Shown here one piece after another: positions 34,131-47,001 of a stretch of DNA of 64,000 nucleotides (its first letter is position 1; each line of letters opens with the position of its first letter). Source of the DNA: Cotesia glomerata. Its lineage: Eukaryota; Arthropoda; Insecta; Hymenoptera; Braconidae. Both the position numbers and the translations under genes were made by a program. Below the pieces are notes generated by a model. That model had not been told where the DNA came from. It searched no databases and saw only the letters and a program-made list of their open reading frames with translations. Where the stretch lies: NCBI RefSeq assembly GCF_020080835.1, contig NW_025404017.1:1-64000 (forward strand), in the 5' to 3' direction.

Positions 34131-36000
34131 TTAATTCCAAACAATACTTACACGATCTTGATTTTTAGCTTTTAATTTACGTTCAATAAGATTTTCTAAT
34201 GCTTCACTCCGTACACTCAAAGTTTCTATTTTCTCAACCAACTGTTGATACGGTGATGCCGGTTGTCCTCCCATGACAACGTGTCCCAGTTTACTGTCGA
34301 TTTTTGCATCTAATCGTGCATTACGAATCAAATTAACTATCCAGCATTCAGCTACGTCGGCTTTCATGTTAAGTTTCTCAGCAAGCATACTGTAATTAAT
34401 AATTAAAAAAACATTAAATTTGCTTGCTTTCAACAGTCAAAAATAATTTTAAAATAATAAAATACAAACCCAATGCTAATACACTGATGAATACGACAGA
34501 AAGTTTCAAAAATCATCAATCTTGCATTCTCAACGAATTCGCTAAGCAACGCGATAAGGAAGAAGTCATTGAAGACTACTGTTTGGCATTCCTGGAGTTT
34601 TTTTCGTGCTCCGTCAAAGTCGAAATTAACATACAAATGTTCTAAAAATTCAGTGATTGGATCACGGTACGTGTAAGATTCTTGCTGAATTACTTTAACG
34701 AGATCCTTCAAAGTTGATCGTTTAGAACGATTTACAATTACGGCAGCTGCCAAGTAACGAAGGATGTGAGGACAAGTAGTTTGAATGGCATTCAAGTAGC
34801 TGAAAAACACGTTCAACAATTATTAATTGTCATTAATATTTTTTTAAAGTAAGTAATGGCACTGATTTTATAATAGTTGGTTTATAAAACTTACTGAGGG
34901 CGATAGAGGAACATTTCAATAATCAAGTCACGTCCTTTAACATGGTTGAAGAAAACAAACAAGCTCCAGTGAATTAACCATGTTCGTTGCTGAAGAACAT
35001 GAAGGGAATTACCAATAGCATTGTTGTCAATGTATTCACGTAATTTGTTTACGTCTTCCAATGCAGTATCCCAGTTCTGGGCCAAAATTTCTGATGCCAG
35101 TTTTCCCCACAACACGTTCAAGTAATTCTAAAAAATATACAATTATTATTTTTTTATCATCGATAATAAATAAATATATAAATACTTAAAAGATATTATG
35201 TTATTAAAATTACCTTGTCAGTCGGTGGCATGATGAGCATATAAAAATATAAGTAAGATGTGGAAATTGAGTAATTACCACATTCATATCGGTACTTGGC
35301 CAATTTGACAAGCCCATCCATCATTTCAATTTTGAACTAAGTAAAATTTATATTTTTATTATTTGGAGAACTTAAATATATGAAAAAATTTTGAAATAAA
35401 ATGTATTCACTTACCTCTAAATCTTGAACTAAATAATTATTGAGCGCTTTCGAGTCACGCATTTCTTCCATTTTTTTCATGACTTTCTCGTCATTCATCC
35501 ATCCCACAACTGTCGAAACATTATTTTGCAAAGTTCCAAGTTCTCTTACAACTTCGGCACGGCGTGCCTTCAATTCCTGTTAAATTAAATAAATGCAATA
35601 AAAAATTATCAAATCAGAATTTTAGATTTTAAATTTAAAAACTCTAACGTTTTTAATTGACTAGAGATTTCAGGTGTTTAAAAATAAAATATAAAAAAAA
35701 TTACCTCAGGAACTTCCTTGTCAGGGTATAATTGTTTCCTAATATCAATGACATAATCAATCATATTTGTTTTACTAAGAATGTCAAGTTTAGCTTGGAG
35801 CAGTTCATTTTCGTCATAAATCTTTAAAAAAAAAATATATATACCAGCAATTATTAAAATAATTAAATATTTAACCTAAATTACCACATGGATAACATAA
35901 AAAAATTTACCCTTTTAGTATCCAAAAACTCCAAAAGCGGAAAGGCTAAATGCCGATCCAGGTATTGACCAATACGACAAGTAAGATCAAACTTGGCCAT
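34131..36000 (-). CDS. eIF3e: Translation initiation factor eIF3 subunit e (Int6)
   Basis: eIF3e is a PCI-domain subunit of the eIF3 complex that binds the 40S ribosome and promotes mRNA recruitment. Seven exons on the minus strand: 35911-36000, 35705-35821, 35415-35576, 35214-35336, 34895-35127, 34470-34799, 34131-34389; 437 residues (human 445). Family landmarks are MAKFDLTCRIGQYLDRHLAF at the start, DPITEFLEHLYVNFDFDGA, RLMIFETFCRIHQCISIGML and the PCI tail NARLDAKIDSKLGHVVMG. The exon 5-6 join gives RPHYLNAIQ, as in vertebrates. The last residues are uncertain: a good donor (GATCGT|gtaagt, near 34151) lies just before the stop used here, so the true C-terminus may come from another exon further left. 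Confidence 0.95.
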
Positions 36001-36590
36001 ATTTATTTATTTTTAATAAAATAATTATAATTTATATTAAAAGTTATGACATTGATCATGCAACTAAGGACGCTATGCAAAAAGGAGAGATCACAGAGCC
36101 AACCAAAACTAAGTGTACTTTTTTTACTCGCTTTTGCTCTTGCTCGTACGTACTGCTCTTAGCCGGCACACGTATTGGCTTGAAGTTAGGCATTTATAGG
36201 TATCTTGCATCGAAATTACCAACAATCGATTAAAATACTTAAGTTGAATCGATACTCGACAATACATTGTTGGTAATTGTTGCAAGGGGACTCAACTGTT
36301 TACTTGATTAAATTATAAATAATTAACTAATATAATTACTGGTAATATTTATACTAAAATACTTGAAAAATCTGATAACAATAAGTGATTATTAGCCAAC
36401 TGTCATAAATTTATATGAATAAATGTAAACATAATTGAGTATTTTTCTATAAATAAAGTGGTTTTCAGGTCTGAGATACGATAAGAGCTGTGAGCAGTGT
36501 GGTCGTGTGGACGACGTCGTGTATAATTTTTTTCAACGGTGGAGGGTGGTTGGATACTAAAATCCAGGCCCGTATCCTCCAAACCTAAAC
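36001..36590. promoter_or_regulatory. Bidirectional promoter between eIF3e and the ZAD zinc-finger gene
   Basis: 590 bp between two divergent start codons. It includes a pyrimidine-rich stretch read on either strand near 36120-36160, an inverted repeat at 36204-36286 (CTTGCA...ATTACCAACAAT and complement), and two ATCGAT cores near 36226 and 36248 inside the loop that resemble the DREF/BEAF type of insect housekeeping-promoter motif. Motif function is inference. Confidence 0.5.
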
Positions 36591-39500
36591 ATGGACGGCG
36601 TTAATATTGATGATAGCAATCAAGTGTCTCACAACGAGGATGATAATGTCGAAGCAAGTGTGGAAATTTGCCGGGTTTGTCTCCTCAGCAATCACTTGAT
36701 GAGAGATTTATTCATTGAGAATGATGTTGTATCATTATCAACTAAAGCCATGAGCTTCGCTAACGTTAAGGTTAGTTCATTTTTGTTTCTTGGATCATGA
36801 ATTTTATTATTTCTTATTTCGCTACTGTTTACTTATGTGCATAAATGTCAAATTTAAACTCCCGGGACATTTATTATTTTTAAAATAAGTAGTTATTTAT
36901 TTTTTTTTATTCCATTCTTATTTTAATGCAATAATAAGAAACAATGCTTGGACTTTGATAAATTAGAAACGCCTATTGTTTTGTTGTTCGTCAATTGTTT
37001 AATGTTAATGAATTTATTTAGTGGTGTAAACAATTTGAATAATTAGTCACTTATTATTATTGTTTGGTTATAATTAATAATATTTAATATATTATATTAA
37101 ATTATGATGGTGATGATGTATACTCGATTTAATAAAATTAATATTTTTTTTTTTTTTTATTACTTTTATAACTTATCTGACAAAAAATTTTTAATTCACA
37201 TTGTAATCTATTAACTTTTATTTTTATTTTATTCCTTTATTTTCTAACGTTAATTTTAAATTATTTGTAGTTTATAAAAAATTTTTATAGACTATAAAAA
37301 TTACAATTTGATTCTATTGAATATATCTCTTGCTAAAGAAGTTCTGATTATATAATTTCAGTATTTATCATGATTTAAAATATCTGATGAGTAATTTTCT
37401 AAATTATAATATGAATAATAATTAAATACTAAAAAAATTTTTTTTTATTAGATAATTCAAAGTAGAAACTTTACTTCATTAAGTAAAAAAATAGAGTAAC
37501 TTTATTACAACTTATAAAAATTGTACATTTGTTTTTTATTTTTTTTTTTTTTTTATTTTTTTTTTTTTAGATACATTCAGATGATGGTCTACCAACTCAC
37601 GTATGCTGTGATTGTGCAGAAAAATTAGAATCAGCATATGAATTTAAATTACAAGTTGAACAAGCGGACAGCTTGCTTCGAGAAAAATATGACAGCTTGA
37701 ATATAAAGGAAGAGTTATTTTTTAATGAAGTTGAAGTACGCTTAGAGAATGAAAGACATGATGATGTCACAGGTATGGTCGACGAGCATTATGATGTTAC
37801 AAATACCGTATCTGATGATAAATCGCCATTATTAAAAGATCATTTGGCATTATTACAAGTCGAAAAACTCACCCATCAGCACGAACAATATTTAGAGGAT
37901 GAAGTTATGAAAGATCAAATAATGCAATCCGACGAACAATATATCGAAGACGAGCATACTGATGAGCAAATGATCACCGAAGCTATTGAATCATCGGCGA
38001 ATGACAATATCAAGCCTGCAGCAATAATGCATGACCAAGATACCATTACTGTTGGGGAACATAATTACATAGTTCAACATCCAGATTACACATTATCTAG
38101 TGAGCAAGATCATGATTTAATAAATGCCGACAATGTCAATGAACACGACGCGAATGAATATTTATCAATGATTGGCGATGAAGAGAGATTACTCAAAGAA
38201 ACTGAATCCCATTTAGATAATGTTATTGATGACAATAAAAATAATGGATATATTAACGACAACGAACACGTTGATGATGATGATATTGACGATAATAATG
38301 AGTTGAATCAAACTGATGATGGAATTGAAATGCAAGAAAATGACTGCAATAAAATTTCAACGTGTACTGATGAAATTGATTCTTCAGACCAAGTATTAGA
38401 TGACGAAAATTATTTTGAAAATCTTGATCTGAGCAGTAGGTTATCACAAACTCCGTCAACTAATAAACTTGACAAAAAAATTTTTTTTATGTGTCACATT
38501 TGTGACGAAGAATTTTTGTCTAAGGACTTATTAAAGGAGCATTTACATTCACATGAAGAAGTTAAACAGAGATTGTCGATGAAAAAAACACCGGAAAAAG
38601 TATCGCAGAAAAATGTTTCACCGATAAAATCACAACCACCATCTGGTAAAAAGCCAAATAAATGTCCATATTGCGGTAAAGAATATTTGTACGTTATTTC
38701 ATTTAAAAAACATATTAAACAGCATCAGAAAAATGATGATGAGTTAAAAGAAGGAAATAATGACTCAATATACCAGGATGATAACTCTGCAGATTCTAAT
38801 AATTTTGATAATAACGACACTTTCGAAGTTATTGCTGACGATAAACAAAATATGGAAGAGTACAATGATAATGGTAATATTAATATTAATTATATTGATA
38901 GTTTTTATTCACAATTATAATTGTAAATTAATTCACAAGTATCTATATATTTATTTAGATATTTTTGTAAATTCAGATGCCTTCAGTTCTTGATAAAGTT
39001 GAAAAAAAAAGAACAATTTTAAAAATGATATTTACAGATGTTTGTGACTTAAATTAAAATTTTAGTTTTTATATTGACAGTAAAAACTACAATAAAAGTA
39101 ATAATTATTTTCAAATTTTTTCAGATAATTATAATGAGCTTTCGAATCATCATGACTATCAAGTTGACAAACAAAAGTGTAATATTTGTGGGTTGGAATT
39201 TAATTCACTTGATAAATTAAAAAATCATCGTTCGACTCATGTTATTGAAGGTGTAATATCAGAACAGGATTTAAAAGATGAACTTTCCAGTTTGTGTCAA
39301 AAAGAGTATGATCAAGAGAGAATAATGGATAATAATATATTGATGGAATCGAAAAAAGAAGATAATGAACTTAAGTGTCCTACTTGCTTTTTATTATTCA
39401 GCAGTAAAAAATTATTATCAAAACATTTGGAGACACATGAGGGCGTCAGGTATCGTTGTAAAATATGTGGTGACGAATTTACTCAGAAAGACGATCTTCG

Positions 39501-41478
39501 TAAGCACGCTGAGCAGCATTTAGAAGTAAAAACATTTCAATGTGTGCAGTGTAACAAGATATTTGTTAATGAATTGACTCTGAGAAATCATTTAATAGCA
39601 ACTAATCACAAGACAACAGTCCACGGTGAAGAGTATGATCCAAATAAGAGAATTAAAAGAGTAGCAGCGCGCGCGGCACAAAAAATAATTGATAAAATTA
39701 GTACTGAGGATAATCTTGATGACTCGGAGAGAGATGACGACGATGATGACAACGATGATTTTGTTGTGAAGACTGAAGTTGCTTTAGGTCTCAAGGCTGC
39801 CGATAAATTGCAGTCCAAAAAACAGGGTAGTAAAAATAAAAATCTTCAGTGTGAAACATGCGGCAAGAGATGTATTTCAAAACAAGCTTTGGCTAAACAC
39901 ATGGATTATCATATGAGAACTGTAAAAACTGAGTCCACAGAATTAAAAAATAAAAAAAGCAATGAAGTTAAAGATATTACGCGGAGCGTTCCTGGATTCT
40001 CTGATAATATTGATGATGACGATGATGATGATACCGATTTCGATGGCGGATTAGACTGGCCAATGGACAATCATGAATGCTCAACTTGTAAAAAACGATA
40101 TAGTACGAAAAAATCATTATTAAGACACCAACTTTTGCACGAAGAACCCAATTTTGAGTGTGATATTTGTAATGTTAAATTTTATCGTAAAGATAAGTTG
40201 AAAGCTCATTACGATAAATGTTCTGAAAAAAATCCAAATCAAGTGAGAAAGTGTAATATTTGTGGTGATACTTTTGAGAACAATGAAATACTGCGTGAAC
40301 ATAGATCAAAACATGTTGACGAGGGGATATTAACCGAGGAAGACTTGAAAGATTTGGAGCCAGGCTCTGAAGATAGGAAGAGTGAAAAAATAGCCCGAAA
40401 AAGACGTACTGATATCGTTGGTCTAGAGTGTACTGAATGCAATAAACAGTATACCTCACGTAAAGGTCTTTTGAGACACATACAAGTTCACGAAGGTAAA
40501 AAATATCTTTGTGATATATGTCCAAAGAAATTTTATCGTCGTGAGCATTTGAAGATTCACGTTGCTAAACATAATATGATAAAACCACACAAGTGTACGC
40601 GTTGCTCGAAACGTTTTATGAAAGAGGAGCAGCTTAATGCACATTTGACTAAACACGAGAGAACTTTTAAGAAAAATAAAGAGCCAGATAGTACATCAAA
40701 AAGATTCCTTTGTGAAATTTGTTCGAAAAGTTTTACTCAGTCGACAACTTTGGTCGCTCATTTGCGTGCTCACAATGGTATTAAACCTTATGTGTGTGAA
40801 GTCTGTGCAAGACCGTTTACTACAAATGCATATTTAAAAATGCATATGAGAACCCATACTCAAGAACGGCCGTACACATGTCAATTTTGTTCACGTGCTT
40901 TTGCAAGAGCTGACACGCTGGCTAATCACCTGACTTCGCATACTGGCGAGGCTAAATATCATTGCAAATTCTGTCCGAAAAATTTCCGCCGACTCAAATC
41001 TTTAAAAGAACATGTGTTCATTCATACAGGACAACGGCCGTATGCATGCCCGACATGCGACCGGAGATTTAACAACAATGGAAGTCGATATGCTCACAGT
41101 AAAAGATGTAAACAAAATATGCTGCAAAATCAAGCTAGACAAAGTCAAGCGCAGACTTTACAGTCACCTCCAGGTCCACCATCGGTCCAAATAGCACCAG
41201 CACCATTACCTGCACCACTACCGCCACCACCACCACCACCGACACCACAAGCTGCTACTATTAGGCTAGCGCATCCAGTTACTCAGACAATGCAAGTTGT
41301 ACAATCGAAAAACGTTAAAACAATAACTATTGCAAGACCTGACCAAGTTGGTACTCATCAAATTCTGCAACACCAAGAAATACTAATGCCACTTATTTTA
41401 CCTCTTACTGTTACACTTACTGATTGTGACGAAGAAGTTATATTACCAGAGGGCACCAAGATATTTACTACTACGTAG
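36591..41478 (+). CDS. ZAD-type C2H2 zinc-finger protein with ~18 fingers
   Basis: Insect ZAD zinc-finger proteins are nuclear DNA-binding factors; the ZAD mediates dimerisation. Exons: 36591-36770, 37571-38873, 39125-41478; 1278 residues. The ZAD is split by intron 1: ICRVC in exon 1 and CCDCAEKLESAYEFK in exon 2. A long acidic, Asp/Glu/Asn-rich linker follows. Two fingers lie at the end of exon 2 and about sixteen in exon 3, with the last five having near-canonical linkers (HTQERPY, HTGEAKY, HTGQRPY). One finger (FECDICNVKFYRKDKL...) ends in cysteine rather than histidine, C2HC-like. Poly-Asp runs separate finger clusters. The C-terminus is Pro-rich. No direct orthologue is recognised. Confidence 0.9.
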
Positions 41479-42740
41479 TGCTAAAATTTATATTTTATTG
41501 ATGATATAAATATTATTATACATGATTATTATTGCTATAACTGTAATTATAAGTTTCATTACTCTATAAAAATTGTAACGAAATTATTTAAACACATTTT
41601 TAAAAGTTCTCACTGAATTTTATGTAAAAGATATATATTATATATTATATATATAAATAAGTATAAGTATTTGCTGCATAAAGGCAATCATAAGCTAAAA
41701 TTTACATATTAACAAAGTTTATTATATTACATATTGTATACATTTAGATTATTTTTTAGATTTGGAATCTTTTTCATGGTCAAAACTTATTGACAGTTAT
41801 TTCATAATGACTTTTAATTTCTTGAATTTTATTACTTGAAATTTTAATATTTTTTTTTAATTAATTAGCTCTGCTTATTATTTTTTTTTTTTTGTTGTTT
41901 AATAAGTTATACTTATTTTCATTTGATTTAGGTGAAAAATTTGTACGCAAAAATAATATTTTACGACAGTAATCATTGCAATAATTATTGAACTTGAAAT
42001 AATTTCAAAAAGATTGCCAACTTTGAATTTAAATATTTTTTTTTAGACATTATAAGTTACAAAAAAATAATTGCAGGCACTTATTATGTATATAATTGTT
42101 ATAGTGTGAATAAATAAATAAATTTGTAGACTTTCAATTTACATTTCCATCTTATTTATTGAGTGATAAATATGTTATTTAATTACTTTTATGAAAAATC
42201 GTCTAAAGTTTTTTTGTCAAGTATAAAATTACAAAATACATTTTTTAAAGTAATTTTCCAATTTAAAATTACGCGCGTGATTCTTAAAGAGGGCGCTAGT
42301 CTACAAAAATGGCGCCATGAATCTTCACATGATGTACACAATACACATGTGTGTGTGTGTGTATTATTACAGATGTGACCAGGCGTGACGAGGGGAGGTC
42401 AATCTGTTCATGTCAGAAATAATTTTTGTGTTAAAGTAAAAGTCGGCATGTGTGCCTAAAATTTAATTGAATATTTTTTATATGTAGAATTTTATCGTTT
42501 TTTATTAAGTATATCTCAATATTAATCAATTCAAACAATGTGTAGTATGTAATAACAGAAATGATAATTATTGAATAATCATGGAAAAAGATTATAAGTA
42601 AACACGTTGAGTTGTTTATCAGTATTTAGAATCGGAGTAAAATTATAACCCAAAAGTTAGAATATTTCATTTTAAATTGCATGTGTATTCACGGATAAAT
42701 TTATTCAAGTTTATATGATTAAAGGAATTAATAAATAACG
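41479..42740. promoter_or_regulatory. 3' flank of the zinc-finger gene and promoter of the next gene
   Basis: Overlapping AATAAA motifs near 42107-42120 could end the zinc-finger transcript. From 42270 the sequence becomes less AT-rich (GGCGCTAG, GGCGCCATG) with a short (GT)n run at 42349-42362, and probably includes the start site and leader of the gene at 42741. Confidence 0.4.
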
Positions 42741-45715
42741 ATGCACAGTGAGAATTGTCCATTAGTCAGTTATCATGATGATTCCGAAATTCCTTCAGTA
42801 CATTCAACAATAAACGTCTCTGTTTTGGAGGAAGATCTCGCTATAAGTTCATCAACTCTTGGTAATTTTATTTACTACCTAATTTCAACTAATTAATTAT
42901 TATAAATAATCTACAACAGCAGTATTAATAATAATAATAATAGTTTTAAGAAAAAATATATTTACAGAAATAAACATAATAGTAAAAATTTATAAAGTAA
43001 TGGACGTAGCTTTAGTTTATGACGCATGCGTAGCAGTTTATTTAAACCGATATGTTTTAATTGCACTGTTTAATTTGTTATTAATATTAATTCAAAATTC
43101 GTGGAGTTATTTAACACTATTTTTTTGTTTAGTATTTATTCAAAATTTTGACTAACGAATTTTATTATTAATTAACTGCTTAGTTTGGTGGAGCAAAATT
43201 AATTTATTGCACAAGCTGATAATTATTTTTTTTTTTATCAAATGATTGTTGATATTAGTGATATAAAAATTAACTTATAATTAAAATCAGATAAAAAATT
43301 GTTGATTTACTGATATAATTTAAAGAAGGGGGTTTTATTGCATTGAATATTGTAGCAAATCAAAGGCCGTTGACTTTTAATTATTATATTCGATTTTAGT
43401 CTTGAAAAAGTTAAATTGAAAAATTCGATCATTGAAATATTAATAATTAAAACTATAAAATTTTTTTTTTTTTACAATTCATAATCTATTAAAGGTTAAT
43501 CTTCATGATTTATTCAATCAATAATTCCATATCTATAGTTCTAATTTATTTTTATTTTTATTTAATTATAATTCATTTGTTTTTACTAAATCAAAAATTT
43601 ATTTGTAATTTTTTAAATGTTTTCTTATTTTATTTGTAGGTACAAGAGACAAAACAAATGAAGAACCAGAATCAGACTATATATCTTACAAGTCAATAAA
43701 CAAAGTAATTTATGTAAATGAAGAAACGATGGATTGTAATTATTCAGAAACCACGGAAACACCAAAAAAGAACAAGATACCAAACCAAGATGCTACAAGT
43801 CCAGATCTATTCAAAAGTGACGATGAAGATACTGATAAACCACCAATATCGAAAAATTTTAAACGAATATTATCACAACCAACCGTAAAAAAAATACCTC
43901 CACATAAATTAACTCAAGAGGAACTAATAATTCAATCAGACAGCTATTTACTCACAAGAACGAATAAATCTGTAACAGGAATACCGCCACCACCAAAATT
44001 CACAATGTGTCAAAGTGACTGCACCGATTTTCTTAACCATATCAGAAATAACCGTAAATATTTCTGGGCAGATCCTTTTTCTGACGATGATAAAATTTCC
44101 AACGACGAAGTAGCTACAAGTACAACTATAAACTCCACTATTACTACTACTACCGATAGCAGAAGTTCCACAAAGTCTGATTTAAAAGCACCCATAATAA
44201 GCGAAATAATTTCAACGTCACGTCCACGTAGTTTAAGAAATTTGACCAATGCCTTTGATGCCTGTGATCAATCAAGTAGCTTAGCGTCTGTAATGCGCAC
44301 AGAATTATCTAATGACAGTGCTGTTACTGATTGTTGCAGTAATACACAAACAAATAGCACAAGTACAAGCACGGAAACGATTAACGAGCGAGTAAATATT
44401 AGTAATTTTAATAATAATTTACATGAACATGAATTAAGTAGTTTATCAAGTCTTACAGCAAGTATGGCTTCTATTAGTACTACTAAGTCAATTTCAGTGA
44501 AAGATAACGACAGACATGTAACATTTGATATACCTAAAGAAAAATATCTTGCGATTTTTCGTACCATCGATGACAAACGAGCAAAATCATTACCCTGGCC
44601 GATTATTTACAAACACAGAGCACCAGGTATTCATTACAATAGAAATAAATTTATCGAGGAATTTGAAAATTTATCAACAAAATTATGTGAAAGATATATT
44701 GGCAATGAAACACAATCAACTTGCACGATTTGGTTCACCAAACAGGCACCGGGTAGCGCAAAAAAACGCACTCTGTTGGGTAAACGTGCTATTGGTCAGA
44801 GTCCAGGTAAAAGATTGAGCCATTTAGCGAGGCGTCGTAAGACGTTTTCAAGTGCTAATTTACAGTGTATGGCTGAAAAGAAGCAGATTGTACTTAATGT
44901 CAAAAAACCAATTATTAAGAAGGGAAAAAGTCCGCGGGGTAAGAGTCCGCGCGGTAAAAGTCCGCGTAGTTCAGCGAAAAAACGACTGAGTAGAAGGTTG
45001 ATATTAGATGGACAGAGTCCCAGAAAAACTAAGTTGGAAACGTCAAAACGTGCGTTATTTCAAAGTCCTACTCACGATCGCGCTGGACCGAGTGGGAAAT
45101 CTGCGCCATTGAGTATGAATAATCCACAGAAAATTAAACGTGCATTATTTCCAACAGCTCAGAAGAAAGAAACCGTGACGAGTAACGCTGAAGAAATGAC
45201 TAAAAAGAGAAAGAGTGATGAGGAATTGGAAGGACCTCGAGTGAAGTGGCCAAAGAGTTTGTCTTTTGACTGCACATACAATAATTTGGACAGTTCACGA
45301 GAGTCGTGGAGCAGTGATAGATATTTAACAGGAAATGTACATTTAAAAAATGAATCGCTTTCGCAACCAGCCAAAGTTGGCCTCAGTGATAATAATAGAA
45401 AAGTAAGTGTTATTGATATTAGTATAGAGTATACTTATTTTTGTTACTGGATAATTGATCAACTGATACCTTTTTTTTTTTTTTTTTTGGTTAATTTAGA
45501 AACTACTGTGGGCGGTTTATCAAGCTTTACAATCCAGAGGCATTAACATGGAGCATCCAAAGTTTAAGCAATACGCAAATCAACTCGCGAGAACTGTAAG
45601 AAAATACATGCCTGACTTGGAAAACCGTAATATACCGCGTAAACCGGGCAGCACTTGTGATCGCATGTTAAAATTAGCTAATATTCATGTTCTTCTTGTT
45701 GTCGAAGCTAAATGA
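42741..45715 (+). CDS. Unrecognised basic Ser/Pro-rich protein with repeated SPR/K sites
   Basis: Exons: 42741-42861, 43640-45402, 45500-45715; 699 residues, joins in frame. The first ~350 residues are polar and Ser/Thr-rich. The middle is strongly basic and holds a threefold GKSPRGKSPRGKSPRSS repeat, SPGKR, SPRKTK and two related motifs RALFQSP and RALFPT, which look like proline-directed kinase sites. The C-terminal exon encodes a compact, better-conserved-looking helical segment: LLWAVYQALQSRGINMEHP, QYANQLARTVRKYM and MLKLANIHVLLVVEAK. This combination suggests a nuclear, CDK-regulated protein, but I cannot name the family and propose no specific function. Confidence 0.8.
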
Positions 45716-47001
45716 AGGGAAACTTAGATAGTTAATATTATTAATTATTCGTATATTTGTTATATTGTAATTTGTTAATTAATAGGTACCATAGTTATGA
45801 CAATGATTAAATAATTTTCTTTCAGCTTTACTTATAATTTCTAATATATAAATAATGGTTAATATATTTACAATAATGGTCATGATTCTTTTGATCATGA
45901 ACATTATGATTCTCCGTGTTATTGATTATATGTTAAAGTATAATCAGAAATACTTTTATTCAAATTGATAGTAAAATTTTTAATCCAATTGATTAATATA
46001 AATAGTAAACGCTATTGTCGTTTAAATATATTTTTATTATCTACATAAATGTGAACTGTATAAAAAAACATAGCATCTTGGATAAAAAAAATAAAAATTT
46101 TTTTATGATTAATTGCATTATTTTTTTGACTCCTAAATACGATACAGATTTTTCGAATGTATAAAATTTATAATTAGTAATCTAATATATCGATTTAATT
46201 GAAGATCAATTTATATAATATACCAGATCTATTTGTAGACAAAAACTTACTTCAGCTACTTGAATTTTGATTAAAACTATAATTCTACTCATTTGGAAAT
46301 ATTTTTACTCCGTTTGAGTACTTAAATAATGTATACTTTTGTTAAAAAATTAAAAAATGTTAGAAGTCTATCATTGATAATATTTTATACTTAAGTAGAT
46401 AAATACTTAATTTTTTTTTTTAGTAACGTAAAAACTTGAAATTCCTCAATGGCGTATACTCCTGATAACAAATAATTTAGATTAGTAATAATTAGCAGTA
46501 ATTAGTAGTAAGTAGCTGTGATTGAAAAAAAAAAAAATTATAAAATTCGAGTAGATTATAAAACATTTTTAAAGTAAACTAACTGATTTACGTAAAAATT
46601 ACATCATTAAGACTAATTTCAATTGACGTAATTGAATTCATATTTTATTTGCCAAAAAAAAAATAATTGAATCGTGTGATAGAATTCGTAAGTTGACACT
46701 TTAAGACTCTAATTTTATCGATAACTGAACAATAAATAACAATCAGATAAAGTCAATTAAGAAGAAATATAAATTTTTTTGACAATCTAAAAAACCAGAA
46801 ATTTAATGAAAGACAATAAAAAATTTGGTGATATGTTATCTTGAAGCTAGGTATAAGTCAGTTGAAAATCGACATATTTTTCTAAAGCATGTAGACAACT
46901 TACTTGGGAAAAAAAGCGTTACATTTAATCGTTTATCTAAAATACACCCTTATAAAATTTTTACTGAAAGAGTAATATAAAACTAATTTCACTTTTATAA
47001 A
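45716..47001. other. AT-rich intergenic region with a TATA-type promoter at its right end
   Basis: No gene or element recognised. A TATAAAA at 46951-46957 sits about 50 bp before the ATG at 47002, and suits the promoter of the intronless gene that follows. Confidence 0.5.
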
